A DNA stretch of 64,000 bases from Ostreococcus lucimarinus CCE9901 (lineage: Eukaryota; Chlorophyta; Mamiellophyceae; Mamiellales; Bathycoccaceae), in contig NC_009361.1 of the NCBI RefSeq assembly GCF_000092065.1, positions 310,001-374,000 on the forward strand. The letters run 5' to 3'. Positions 7,101 through 18,409 of this stretch are shown here, one piece after another (the first letter of the stretch is position 1; each line of letters begins with the position of its first letter). A program made the translations under genes and the position numbers. The notes under the pieces are model-generated. The model saw only the letters and a program-made list of their open reading frames with translations. It ran no database searches and had not been told where the DNA came from.

Positions 7101-9984
7101 TCGGGCGCCTTTTCTGCATCAGAGTGCCAAACACGAACATGAAAGCAATCTTCAACTGCATCACCAGCAACCCAAACGCATTGGGAGGTGGCATTGGAAT
7201 GGGAAACTCGGAATTCGAGGCTGCGTCGAACATTTCATCTCCGAAAGCGGCTTTATAACACTTGACCCAGTGATTTTGCCACTGTGACACCACCGCGACC
7301 AATGGCCTTGGAGAGGTGGATGGCGACTTCGACAAAATACGACCGAAACTCGACTTTCGCATCGTACTCATCTCATCCGGAACCACAATGCCCCGCTTAA
7401 ATAGTGCAGCAATGAACCTTACCTTGACGGTACTGAGCATCACCACTCGGTTTTTAACCGAATGGATCAACTTTTGAGTGGCTTTGGCGAATTGGAACCA
7501 GACATAAGTCCAACCCATGGTGTGGAGGAACAGCGAAAGCGTCAAGGGTGTACTGGTGTAACCGCAAAGCCACGAGAACCGCGAAACAAACACCAGCATG
7601 TGCATGAAATACACTCCACGGACGACTCTCATCACAGGTTTCAAGAATCGACCAAACGACGAGACGCCGCTTGTAAGGACTGAATGTGTCAGCGCGAGAG
7701 TCAAGAGACAGAAGTATCCAACGTGAAAGGAATCCTCGATGATACTGTCAGCCGATTCAAACGCGGAGAGAGTCATGAGCCGTCGACGAAGGAGGTCAAC
7801 CATCGAGTTCGAAAGAGCGCCCGCGCCAATAATACGCACTAACCTGATGAGAATATGCCAGATGTGAGATAATGCACCCAGTGTGCACATCATCTTCGTC
7901 GTCTTCTGGATTGCATGAAAACGCGACCTCGCCTCCTTCGACGTTTCGTGCGTATTCACGAGAGCAATGTGCTGCAAGTACACCCGAAGCCAAGCCAGGC
8001 ACAGTAAGATGATTTGAACATCAGTCTCGACGCTTTCTAGGTATGCATTTTCGAAGCGCTTTGCGTCACAACTGCGCAACGGGCATCCTAAGAGTATGTG
8101 AACGAGGGTTCGTGAAACTTTATCACTCTTGCCCGTCAGCGCCTTGTAATAGAGTGAGATAATCACAAACCACAAAGTGATAGTGCTCTGCGCAAAAGTA
8201 TTCATGGAGAGTGCGACTCCTTTTGGAAAAGAAGGGTTCATGAGATTGTGGGCAGCGAAAGATAACAGTAGAGGACTGATTGCGGACATTCTTGGAACTG
8301 GCTTCGGTGCGATCAAGTACGTGTCTGAAAGCGGCACAGGATGCGGTATACCACTCGTTAGCAGAGCGATCGGAAGCATAGCGCAGAGGACAAGGACCCC
8401 ATTTATCCATGCACACTTCTCTACCTGCCGTTGCAAAGCGAAATGCTTCAGCACAAGCATGCGCCAGCGTCCACGCAAATTCGTGAAACCCGTTCGCTGG
8501 CCGCTCGAATCCGGATTTCTGGAAAGGTGAACGGCGCCTCGTACGCACGCGTAGATTGAGAGCATCATGATGAGCCAGATAGTGAAATCAACCCCCACCC
8601 AATCACTGGGAGCGTGATGTAACTTTCGCGTCCACGGATTGGACATAGCACGAGCCACCAGAAAATGATCGCAGAGAGTGTAGGAAACAGACATTGCCAT
8701 CACGCCGTAGATCAATCTGGCGCTTCTTAGCGTTCGTTGGTCAGAAAATGCGCTCTTTCGAATCACGGCGGTGCTTATACCCACGAACGCGTGCAACACG
8801 ATGGAGTATTGCATCATTGAAATGCGAGCCAACTCGGCGTCGCCGCGCAGCAGCGCGTGTTCCTTGCTGAACCGTAAGCGCAGGACGGGAAAAGAAAGAG
8901 TTGACAAGCGGCGTGCGATGGTGCGGAGGATTGGAAAGTTGACCTTCAAAAGTGGTACCTGAAGGCGACCCCACTCTGGCATCATCACACCGGTGGCGAT
9001 GCCCTGGTACCACAAATTTGTGTACAGGAGACTCCCCAGTATGAACAAATGCGCCATGGATGCCAGGGAGACACCAAACATGTGGAATCCTTTGCGAGTC
9101 GGCCCGACGAAAATGGGACCGTTAAACGCGTGGTGAAAGAGAATGTTCATCAGGGCGGCCGTCATGATTGTGAAGAAGGGCATGTTGATAGAGAACCTGA
9201 ACCAGTCCGGCAGTGATCCGTGCGTTATGATGATCAACGCGAGAAGGCTCTTCGACGCTATCATGACGAACAGTGCGCCGAATGAACCTTGCCGCAGTGC
9301 AGGAATCCACGAATGAGATAGAATGCCAGTGACGAAGAGACCGGCGGAACACATACCGATGGTGTTTGGATTGCGCATGTTCGCCAAAGCGGAGAAGTGT
9401 CGACCGAACTCGAGTACGAAGATCGCCCCGCCGATGTAACAGATGCTAAATAGCACAGCCAGACGTTCGTGCATGATAAATAGCGTCGACGCTGATCGAG
9501 GTTTGGGAATCTTGAAATACCTGACCCGTTTCTCCGGCGGCACGTCCACCACGCCCAAGCGGCTCACGCGAATCAAACAAAATTTACCCAACGCGCCCAG
9601 ACCGTCCACGGACACCATGAGCGCTCCGACCGCGCAGTTCGGCATCTTCATCATCAACCGTAATCCATAAAGCGTCACGAACGCCAGCTGCGTTTCAGTC
9701 GCGTAATGCGTGTACGCGTCGCTCCCCGTGCACACGTACGACCACCCAATCGCGTGCACGCACGAGAACACGTACACCCACAGCGCCAGGCACGTCCCAT
9801 CGAACGAATTGAACACCAAATCGTTCGCGATCGCCCCGACGACCGCCGGCCGCGTTCGATCGCGCGCCACCGCCGCGTACGTCACGTACGCCGTCGACAG
9901 CACGTAATTGATTCCCTGCAACGCGTGGAAACGCCCGACCGACCATCCGGGCCTTAGCGCGTCGCTCGCCGCGTCGCTCGACAT
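4138..9984 (-). CDS. Membrane domain - catalase-related allene oxide synthase-like - PLAT - lipoxygenase fusion
   Basis: A single 1948-residue frame. Residues 1-957 are a long polytopic membrane region with well over a dozen hydrophobic segments. A catalase-related haem domain follows: T962-H963 (distal His preceded by Thr, as in coral allene oxide synthase rather than catalase), R998, N1041 in LNTGEF, and R1260xxxY1264 as proximal tyrosine. A PLAT/LH2 domain lies at about 1287-1375 and a lipoxygenase domain at about 1376-1948. The non-haem iron ligands are all present: H1634, H1639, H1824, N1828 and the C-terminal V1948. The position that sets stereochemistry (Coffa site) is G1682 in NTLGR, as in R-lipoxygenases. 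The last domains match the order of coral AOS-lipoxygenase fusions, in which the lipoxygenase makes a hydroperoxide that the haem domain converts. The haem domain could instead be a hydroperoxide lyase. The giant membrane part is not known from those proteins. Substrate and membrane are not predictable from sequence. Confidence 0.9.
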   Translation of the reverse strand: MSSDAASDALRPGWSVGRFHALQGINYVLSTAYVTYAAVARDRTRPAVVGAIANDLVFNSFDGTCLALWVYVFSCVHAIGWSYVCTGSDAYTHYATETQLAFVTLYGLRLMMKMPNCAVGALMVSVDGLGALGKFCLIRVSRLGVVDVPPEKRVRYFKIPKPRSASTLFIMHERLAVLFSICYIGGAIFVLEFGRHFSALANMRNPNTIGMCSAGLFVTGILSHSWIPALRQGSFGALFVMIASKSLLALIIITHGSLPDWFRFSINMPFFTIMTAALMNILFHHAFNGPIFVGPTRKGFHMFGVSLASMAHLFILGSLLYTNLWYQGIATGVMMPEWGRLQVPLLKVNFPILRTIARRLSTLSFPVLRLRFSKEHALLRGDAELARISMMQYSIVLHAFVGISTAVIRKSAFSDQRTLRSARLIYGVMAMSVSYTLCDHFLVARAMSNPWTRKLHHAPSDWVGVDFTIWLIMMLSIYACVRGAVHLSRNPDSSGQRTGFTNLRGRWRMLVLKHFALQRQVEKCAWINGVLVLCAMLPIALLTSGIPHPVPLSDTYLIAPKPVPRMSAISPLLLSFAAHNLMNPSFPKGVALSMNTFAQSTITLWFVIISLYYKALTGKSDKVSRTLVHILLGCPLRSCDAKRFENAYLESVETDVQIILLCLAWLRVYLQHIALVNTHETSKEARSRFHAIQKTTKMMCTLGALSHIWHILIRLVRIIGAGALSNSMVDLLRRRLMTLSAFESADSIIEDSFHVGYFCLLTLALTHSVLTSGVSSFGRFLKPVMRVVRGVYFMHMLVFVSRFSWLCGYTSTPLTLSLFLHTMGWTYVWFQFAKATQKLIHSVKNRVVMLSTVKVRFIAALFKRGIVVPDEMSTMRKSSFGRILSKSPSTSPRPLVAVVSQWQNHWVKCYKAAFGDEMFDAASNSEFPIPMPPPNAFGLLVMQLKIAFMFVFGTLMQKRRPTHPVGVGAIGQFTVIENSKVPKNAFFTKGKTMPIILRHSNAVGVKLADSEMYDDASLEIRGCALKFSNAVDESPFDLHLNTGEFAGFFNLDSFLPFVFQMATFNDSAYKAWGMKYPTGIKAGIGGVRRAPDSYCDLHYYSQTCREFHALDGKKRYCKFRLVPYGAGPGTDVGQEPFLPDEADQNLIATTHMMKYRRLPNEKRLPDYLRNEFCTKVAGEAVRYRLQIQLYEATSSDTAEIFNPNKAWGTEFLDVGVVRLHAALPQHSVENLSFGMNRTPACMPLTRPINSQDYNSLNWTRAVVYETSYKIRRVFTRGRKDVYAPEASKKYTIKVTTHSIAGSGIDGDVVLQFVGTRGATPKIVLHDLGDSFATGAISTHFVHADDIGEPAYAIISQTSKSSWNCGRIDVTFTSQIPTSFTLNVWRYIGQGVRFVLPCSITPTTSLACRQLIADATEQYLSFMKKEFDWSNGSYLPNHSTYDDHSKLPITEQFSSTKYKDFFVDTFVGFENKGVAEMIKDEEIKSLDDYYRLYASLPPVAIIRDWRSDEEFGRQFMNGTHPNQVRKVSQIPAKFRVTEEHVRGVLPPGKTLESELAAGHIFMVDYEILEDIKRGQGYCVENSMALFFADKSTALRPICIQHFQSGASAPVWTPKDGEYEWLLAKAHLMCSDGNVHQMISHLLGTHLLMEPWSVCVERTLPRNHPVYRVLRPHLIYVIAINTLGRSLLISPGGVTDRVVAVGQGGHMDLMSKAYQRFKLDDLHVPTSFKKRGVLSEGDLRGYHHRDDSLRAWACLRRFAKSIFKLHYTSDAEVAADPYIQSMILEMQGYGYQGTDRSQHGVPGSIDSIDQLVDICTSVMYTCSFTHAAVNFSQWDYYSYCPNRPLIMRKPAPTKKVPVTEKDVIDALPSVGQAAQTMATGWTLSQFSKEEVFVGHYITDMMITPAEIAALQDLRSELRAMGRQIENRNAKLGVKAYPYMHPERVPSNIGV

Positions 9985-10385
9985 CGCGTCCCGCGCGTCC
10001 GCCTCTTTTCGCGACCGTCTCCGCGATCGCTCGCGTCGCGTCGCCGTGCGCGCGCGCGTCTGTGTCGTGATACCGCCGCGGAATCAAATTTAATTAATCG
10101 ATTCGATCGCTAACGGTCGCGCGCGATCTTCAGCGCGCGCCGTCGACGCGACGCGACGCGCGCCCGCGCGCGGGTCGCGGATTCGCGAAAAACAAAATCG
10201 CCGCGGGCCGGCGCGCGATCCTCGGCGCGCGCGCCGTCACGCGCGATGTATCATCTTAGTCATTCTTAGCGCTTGGTTTAGCTCACTGTATAGTAGCGCG
10301 TCTTTGTAGTCTCAGCTCGTCCGACGCTCGTCTCGCCGAAACGAAACAAACTGCCTCAAAACCCGATACAGGGATCGCCGCAAAG
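9985..10385. promoter_or_regulatory. Divergent promoter region between the lipoxygenase fusion and GCN1
   Basis: The two start codons point away from each other across 401 bp. There is no supported gene. Two imperfect copies of a CGCGCGATC-TC-GCGCGC element lie near 10108 and 10205. Between 10245 and 10360 the CG content drops, which probably marks the GCN1 transcription start region. I looked for a tRNA in the AT-richer part and found none. Confidence 0.45.
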
Positions 10386-13300
10386 ATGGCCTCGCCGTTC
10401 GCCGTCCCGCCGCTCCGGCGGCGCGCCGCCGTCCTCGCGGCGTGGGAAACCATCACAGACGTTATCGCGGACGAAGGTGCGCGCGCGCGCGCGCGGTGAC
10501 GAGAAAACGACGTCGACGAAGACGAGCACGCGATGTGTCGGATGTGTCGAAAGCGACCTCGCGAGCGTGGACTGACGGACGCTGCGGCGCGACGAACAGG
10601 ACTGGCGTCGACGCATGACGTGCAAACGTTGATAAAGTCAATATTTGCTCACGTGCGAGACGCGCGATGGCGGGTGAAGGAGGTGCGGGAGGCGATGGAG
10701 ACGGCGACGAGCGCCGCGAGCGGGAGAGACGCGGGATTTCGAAGCGTCTTCGTCGCGGCGTGCGGGAAAGCGGTGGAAAAGGGAGGGTTTAGTGAACACG
10801 AGTGTTACGTCGCGAGTCGATTGATGTGCGCCGTGATGAGCGCGATGACGTTGGAGAGCGAGGATGGGTTGTTGGCGAAGTCGCTGGAGACGCTCGCGAG
10901 GCTGCGAGCGAAGGGCGCCAAGGCGTTCTCGGCTAAGGCGTTTAAACAGATGGTGCTCGCGCACGGGGGGGATGTGGTTTTGGATAGATACATCGAGCTT
11001 GTGCAAAGTAGTGGTGGGACGAATCCGGTTCTGTGCGCGTTGGCGCACGAAGCGTTCGCCGTGGCCAAAACGACTTCTCGGCGACCAGCCGAGATCCGCA
11101 AGGCGCTTTTGGAGGTGTTTTGTACCGTCGTGCTTGGCGCCGACGCGAAAGTCGCCAAAGTTGGAGTGTCGAGCGAGTCGTTTGCGTCCATTTTGACGAA
11201 TGCTACGAGCGAAGAACTCAACGAGACCTTGCTCCCAAAAGCCGTTCGACAGTTGCGTCGCAGTCCCGAAGCTGTCTTGCCCGCCGTTCTCGGCGCGTTG
11301 AAGACGTTGAGCGCGGACGTGAGCAACATGTGCGCGGAAATGGGGCCGGTAATACTGCCTCTGGCGAAGCACGCAAACGAAGATCGTCGCGCGATGGCTC
11401 TGGAGATCGTAAGCGCCCTCGTGAATGGTTCTGCCGATGCGAGCGTCGTCAAGGAGCACATTTTTGCGCCGTGCACGAGCGAGTTTTCTTCAGGACCTCG
11501 ACCGAAGGAGTGGACCGCTCGCACCGGTTTGTACGCTGTGATTGCGTCCTGTTCGCAGTTGAGCGACCGCAAAGCGAGAGAGTTGCTCAGCGCCGACGCC
11601 ATCGGTGTTCTCTCAGCGGAACTGACCGTGGAAAAGCAACTCGAAGCGAAAGCCGCAGCGCTCAGCGCTCTAACTGCATGGCTTCGTCATGCGAGTGAAT
11701 GCCCAGAATCGCTCGCTAGTCTGGTAAAGGAGGCTTCGAAGGACACGACGGAGCGCTGCTCGACATTTCAGTGCGTAGCACAGGCTTTGCGCGTAAACTC
11801 TGCGCTTCCGGCAGGGCTATCAGGCGTCGTCGCCAACTTGTCTCCGATTGCGGTGGCGGGCAGTGGTAAGCTAGCACTACGTGCCGAGGGCTTAAGCTCA
11901 CTATACATACTTCTGCGCGTTGCAGCAGAAGACCCATCTACTGCTGAAGCGCTGAAGACGAACAAGGTTTGGGATTCTGTCGCGGCGTACTTTGAGCCTG
12001 CGACCATGACACGCTTGGACGACGAGAGTACTGAAATTCTTGCCGCGACGGGTCAGTCCATCATGGCTTTCCACGCCTCACATGCGGCGAAGATGGGGTT
12101 GGTAGATTCGGTGATTCAAGCGATTGCTTTTTTGACTGTGCACGCTCACTCACGAACACGAGCGGCGGCGAGAGAGGCTGTGCGAGGCGCAATTTCTGTT
12201 GGACAACCATCCGTCAAAATGATCCAAGGGCTGCGACATTGGCTCGCTTGGGCCGAGGCTGGAAAGTGGGAGGGTATGATGGACGACACGTTCCCGTCGC
12301 AATACGCCGGTGCTTCACTGATAGCATATTGCGAGTTCAATGAAGACGAGCAAGCCCTGACACTTCCGAATGATTTGATCGGCGAAATGCTCTTACTTGC
12401 ACATCACCCGCTCGTCAAAGCGTCTGATGGCCGACGTGGAGGCGCGTGGTCCGCAATTTTATCGCTCGTGGGGGATAACATCGACGTCGAGGACGCTGCG
12501 ATCGTGTGTAGTACCATTATGGGTGACAAGGGGTTGCGCAGCGAGTCCAGCATGGAACGTTCGTCGGCGCGTAGAGCAATCGTGTCGTTTGCAAGACTGG
12601 GCACTGAGACTGGACGTGTTGTTCTGGACACTATCGTGCCCCGTGCGTTAGAGATGCTCGATACATCGATACACGACGCCCTGAGTGCGAAGGATGTACT
12701 CATCTACAACACAGCACCGGGCTCGCTCTCCACAGATCCCGCGAACAAGCCTGCGGTTTCGACATCGACGCAACAACCGAAGAAGGAATCGAATGTGGTC
12801 TCTTTACGACCGAGCCAGGCATCAGCTGGAGCAAAGAAGACAAGTTCAAAGCCTTCGACGAAAGCGATTGATCCACGAGAAGCAGCGCGACGCGCGCAGC
12901 TAGCCGAAGAAGACACTGTTCGATCGCGAGTCAAGGAAGTCGTCCGCAAGTTTGTTGATGGACTCGAGGTCTTGACTGCTACTTTAGAAGGTCTCGGGCA
13001 TAAAGCGCGTGCGTGTGTGTGCGATATTGCGTATTCGAACGTCTTTCCACTGTTAAAGTCGAAAATCATCCCACAGTCTACGGTTCTGAAAGCAGTAGAG
13101 GCACTCGTGTATTGCGCCGCGGCGAGAGGGGCAGCGATGATGCTTTCGTTTCCACGGGAACGACAAGCCGAAGCTTTAGCCATTCGGTTGGGGGCAATGA
13201 GCTTAAACGGGACGCCCGCACCCGTTGAGATCGGCTTGAACGGTAAACCTGTATCGGTGGACATGCATACGGTTGGATTCGAGAGTCGCATCTTGGGACA

Positions 13301-16300
13301 AGCAATTGAGCTTGCACAAGAAGCCTTGGAGGACAATGATCCAGATCCACTTCCGGTACCTATATTTGGCGTGATGTTCCCTGTCATCGCGCACGCTCTA
13401 CTTCTTCCTGAAGCTCCAAAGAGTTTGCGCGTTGATGCTCTCGGTTTACTTGCAGCACACGCCGGTGAAGATGAAGACGGTGTGCCAATCTTGCCGAGCG
13501 CCGCGGCCGCTGTACGACTGTTGTTGAACACGCTCGCGAATGCGACACCAGATCTAGTAAACATAGCAAAACCCATTCTGTCAGACGTGTCGCGATACTT
13601 GCGCACGAGCGATGACGTTCTCGCATTGGTCGACGGTGTCGAAAGTGAGTACAGAGCGGTTAGAGGTGCCTCTCTATCAGGTTTGCTGAACGCGCCGCTG
13701 AATTTTGCTTCCATGGAACAGCAAACGGCTAACATCGCGATTGCAAAGCTTTTTATTGCGCGTTTCGACGCCGACGAAGTAAATAAGCAGACGGCTGAAG
13801 AGGTTTGGGTATTGTGCGGACTTTCAGACACGATTCCGTCTCCTGTGGATGTCCTGCCGTTTCTCACACACGCAAGCGGTTCCGTTAGGGGGAGTGCCGT
13901 GGAAGCTTTTGCGGCGACGATTGCTGCGCAAGAAAACGGCATGTCGATTTCACTACCGAAGCTTTTCGGCGAATTCAACTCATGTGAGCATGGGTATGGG
14001 CGAGAAGCGCTCATCAAGGGACTCGGCGCTTGTACGCCAAGTCTTAGCGCCCGTGATCTCCCGCTCGTATCCACATTTCTCACAAAGGTTCTCTCTGATG
14101 TCGACGCTGGCGTGCGTTCCGCGACGGTAGAAACCGGACGCTTGATGATTGACGCACACGGTGCAGAGCACACGCAACAGCTACTTGCTGTTTACGAAGC
14201 ATACTTCGACCGAGGAGGAAGTAGAGGTAATCTATCGGAAGAAGCAGAGGATCACGTTCGACAAGGCGTCATCGTTTTTCTCGGCGCACTTGCGGTGCAC
14301 TTAGACAAAGAGGATGAGAAAGTTCGCGCAATCTTGACTCGCTTGCTCGAGGTTTTAAGCACACCATCCGAAGCTGTACAGCGTTCAGTGGCGGATTGTT
14401 TACCTCCTCTCATGAAGAAGCTCAGTGCTGAAGAGCAACAAGCTTTGGTTGATGCTCTGCTGCAGCAACTCACGACGAGCCATGCGTATGCCGATCGGCG
14501 AGGCGCGGCGTTTGGCCTGGCAGGTGCCGTCAAGGGCATCGGTATGAGCAGTCTCAAAGGCATGAACATCATGGACACTCTGAAGGTAGCGATCGAGGAC
14601 AAAAAGAATCCCGAATCGAGAGAAGGCGCGGTTATGGCTTTTGAATTATTCTGCACGAGGTTGGGCAGGCTTTTTGAGCCATACGTCGTGAACATTCTGC
14701 CCATGCTTCTAGTTTGTTTTGGCGACGTTACTGCCCCCGTTCGCGAAGCCACGCAAGCGGCAGCGCGCGTAATCATGGCAAATTTATCTGCGCAAGGCGT
14801 GAAGCTTGTTTTACCGGCACTTCTTTGCGGGGTCGATGACGACAAATGGCGTACGAAACAAGGTTCGGTTCAACTGCTCGGCGCGATGTCAAACTGTGCC
14901 CCGAAACAGCTTGGAGCGTGCTTACCTCAGATCGTGCCTCGTCTGAGCGAAACGTTGATTGATACCCATCCGAAAGTCGTAGAGGCTGCAACGCAAGCCC
15001 TCAAGGCAGTGGGTGACGTTATTCGCAACCCAGAGATTATCGCTTTGAGTAGCTATCTCCTCGGCGCTATTCAAGATCCCACAAGACGTACAAAAGCATG
15101 CTTGGACGTACTGCTCGAAACGACGTTCGTGAACGTGGTCGACGCGCCTTCGCTCGCACTCATCGTACCGGTCTTGGTTCGCGGTTTGCGCGAACAGAAA
15201 GCAGATATGAAGAAGAAAGCGGCTAAGATCGCTGGGAACATGAGTGCTCTCGTCGCCGATCCAAAAGACATGGCTCCGTACATCCCCATGCTCGTCCCCG
15301 AGCTCAAGAAGGCTCTGATGGACCCAATTCCAGAAGTACGCGGCGTTGCCGCGCAAGCACTCGCAGGACTGATTAACGGTCTAGGTGAAGAGTACTTTGA
15401 AGACTTACTCCCGTGGATGATGCGCGCCATGCAAAGCGACGGCACAAGCGTGGAGCGCTCTGGCGCCGCGCAAGGTTTGTCTGAGTGCTTGGCCGTACTT
15501 AGCACGGATCACTTCGACGCGCTCTTCCCAGAAATCCTTTCTGGTTGTGCCAACGCATCATCGGCCGTGAGAGAAGGTCACTTGACTCTACTGCGATTCC
15601 TACCGATATCACTTGGTGACGTCTTTGAGGCACATCTCGTCGACGCACTAGCGTGCGTTCTCCAGGGCTTGGCTGATGAAGACGAACCCGTTCGAGAAGC
15701 CGCGCTGAACGCGGGCAGAGTATTTGTCGAAGAATTTTCTCACAGTGGTAGTTCGCTAGATTTGATTTTGCCGGCGATCGAAGACGGTATCGTCTCCGAT
15801 AACTGGCGCATTCGCCAATCCTCTGTTGAGCTTCTCGGTTCGATGTTGTTCCGCATTATCGGCTCGAGTGGCAAGGTGCGCGTTGAGGGTGGTGATGATG
15901 CCGAAGGCATCTCCACCGAAGCACAAGGACAAATGCTCAGTAATACGTTGGGTGAAATTCGTCATCACAACTTGCTTGCCGCTGTTTACATTCTTAGATC
16001 GGACGGAACTTTGAGCGTGCGAAACGCTGCAGTTCACATTTGGAAAACCGTCGTCGCGAACACTCCGAAGACTCTCAGAGTCATATTACCTTTACTCATG
16101 CAGCGCGTGATTTCAACAATGTCTGGCGGTTCGGACGATCGTCAGCAGACTGCGAGTCGATGTCTTGGCGATGTCGTGCGAAAGCTGGGCGAACGCGTGC
16201 TCGTATCCGTCTTGCCAATCATGCGAGAAGGGTTAAAGAGCGAGCTCGCCGAGCATCGCGAAGGCGTCGCCTTGGGTTTGGCTGAAATATTATTTGCGGC

Positions 16301-18362
16301 GACAGATTCTCAACTCGAAAATCATTACGACGTCGTCATTCCTACCGTTCAAGACGCGCTGTGCGATGAAGATGAAAGGGTACGTAGCGCCGCTGGCGCG
16401 GCGTTCGACAAACTCTTTCAGCACGGCGGCGGACACGCCGCGGGTGAGATCGTCCCGGCACTCCTGGAACAGCTGGAGTCGAGCCCGACCGTACTCGAGG
16501 GCTTGAAGCAAGTGCTTAAGGCGCAGCCAAAGATTCTTGCCACCGTGCTTCCGAATTTGGCGCAACCGCCGCTGTCAATTTCAGGAGCTCGAACGCTCGG
16601 CGCGCTCGCAGAAGTCGCAGGCACCGCCTTGCCTCCCCACCTTCCTTTGTTGATCCCGCCTCTTCTCGAAGCCATGGCCGATGATGATGAAGAAAGCCGG
16701 TCGGCGGCGAGTTCTGCAGCGCTCGCGGTCATCAAGGCTGTTCCTGAGAATTCGTCGCACCTGTTGCTGACAGAAATAAAACGCGGAATGACGGATGAGT
16801 ACCCGGGTTGTCGAGCCGCGGCAGCGAAACTGGCGGGTGAATACGCCAAGAACGCGCCTGGCTACGACGGAGATTCAGAAACAGAGGTGTTGATAAAAAG
16901 GTTGTTCGAGCTCTTCACTGACACCGACGAGGCCGTGCTGCTCGCCGCATGGAGCGCCATGGGAGACGTCACCGCCACTATTTCACGACAGGAGCTTCCA
17001 GAATACGTCGAGTGTGTATCGAAGGCTTTGACTCTCGCGCGTGACAAAGTTCGTCGCGCTAACAAAGCATCACACGAATATCTTATCCCCGCACTCTGTC
17101 TTCCGAAAGGTCTTGCGCCCATCGTGCAAATCTTTCTCCAAGGTGTTCTCTCTGCAGAGAGCGCGGATGCTCGAGAAGACGCGACAAAGGGCCTGACGCT
17201 TGCCGTCTCAAGTACGACTTCCGCGGCTTTGAAAGCGCACATTATCGCGATTACCGGCCCTCTTATTCGTGTCGTTGGCGATAAGCACCCGAGCGCCGTG
17301 AAGAGTGCGATCCTGGAATCGCTTGGTGTGTTGATCAACAAGGGAGGCATCGCGTTGAAACCATTCGTTCCGCAGCTTCAAACGACGTTCGTGAAGTGCC
17401 TATCCGATGTGCAGATATCTGTGCGCATGAAAGCTGCGACCGCTATCGGTTTGTTGATGGCTCTGCAGACTCGTGTAGACGCACTGGTCAATGATTTGAT
17501 CAGTACGGTCGAGTCCGATGAGACTGAAGCCGGTATTCGCGAATCGACATATAAAGCCATCGCCGGCGTATTTGCGTACGGCGGGAAGAACATTGCAGCA
17601 CCCAATGTGACGCGCGCCGTTGACGCGGCATACGCCGCGCTCGCTTCATCGTCATCGGGCGAGCGAGCTTGCGCGAGTTTGGCGCTATCCCGCGCGTTTG
17701 TGTGGTGTCCAACAGAAGAGCGCACCGCCGTGTTGGAAAGACTCAACGCCGGCGATGGTCGCGCGGCCGAGCATCGTGAAGGTGTTGCGGACGCTTTATG
17801 CCAGATTTCACGAGCAAACGGGCAAGTCATCATGAATGATCACGCATCAATTACGCTTAATGCGCTCGTTCGCGCTGCGAGTGATGAACGTCCGCCGAGT
17901 CGAGCCGCAGCTGCTCGCGGACTTGGTGCGCTTGCAGCCATTTCCGCGACAACTTCGGGAGGTGCGTCACCGTATCTGAGTAAGCTCATGCCAGTGTTGA
18001 GTAAACTCTTGCGGGATGCAGTCATAGAAGTGCGCTACGCCGCGACACGAGCATTTCGCGTCATTATTCATGCGGCTGGTCCTTCGGAAATGTCCATTCA
18101 TTTTGAGAGTTTCATGAACGTCCTGGCCGAATGCGCCGTGGCCGATAAGTCTTCAGAAGTCCGACATCAAGCTGAGCGCGCCGTTTATCGAGCGTTTAAC
18201 TTGCAAAATGGTATGGATGAAGCATTAGAACATTTGCGCGCCGGTGGCACCGCCCATGGCGCGCGAGGTCGCCTGTCCGACATTGCGTTGCGAGCGCTCG
18301 CCGCTCTGCCCGAACAAAGCGACGATGAAGCCGATCCGCCCGTCGAGATGGATTTGCAATAA
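10386..18362 (+). CDS. GCN1: GCN1, HEAT-repeat activator of the eIF2-alpha kinase GCN2 (two exons)
   Basis: Proposed join is 10386-10476 and 10600-18362, giving 2617 residues. Exon 1 begins MASPFAVPPLRRR and ends in phase 1. The intron (10477-10599, 123 nt) has a GTGCGC donor, a CTGAC branch site at 10572-10576 and an AACAG acceptor, and the frame continues as G-LASTHDVQTLIKS. The length matches GCN1 (about 2600-2700 residues). The protein is a continuous array of HEAT repeats. Blocks typical of the eEF3-like central region are visible, such as RRGAAFGLAGAVKGIG and RSGAAQGLSECLAVL. GCN1 sits on ribosomes and helps uncharged tRNA activate GCN2 in amino-acid starvation. The alternative is an ATG at 10533 inside the intron, which would give an arginine-rich, unconserved start. 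The stop is only 47 bp from the convergent DnaJ gene. Confidence 0.92.
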
Positions 18363-18409
18363 TCTAGAAGTAGTTAGAAACGTAATGGAATTCCATTCAC
18401 AAATAATCA

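Noticed and set aside
10245-10360. Possible tRNA or snRNA in the less CG-rich part of the LOX/GCN1 promoter
   Set aside because: No acceptor stem, B box or T-run could be fitted. It is better explained as the GCN1 leader and promoter.
12704-14173. Long open frame on the minus strand (489 codons) across GCN1
   Set aside because: It is a shadow of the GCN1 coding sequence caused by codon bias. It encodes Ser/Ala/Arg low complexity with no domain or targeting logic.
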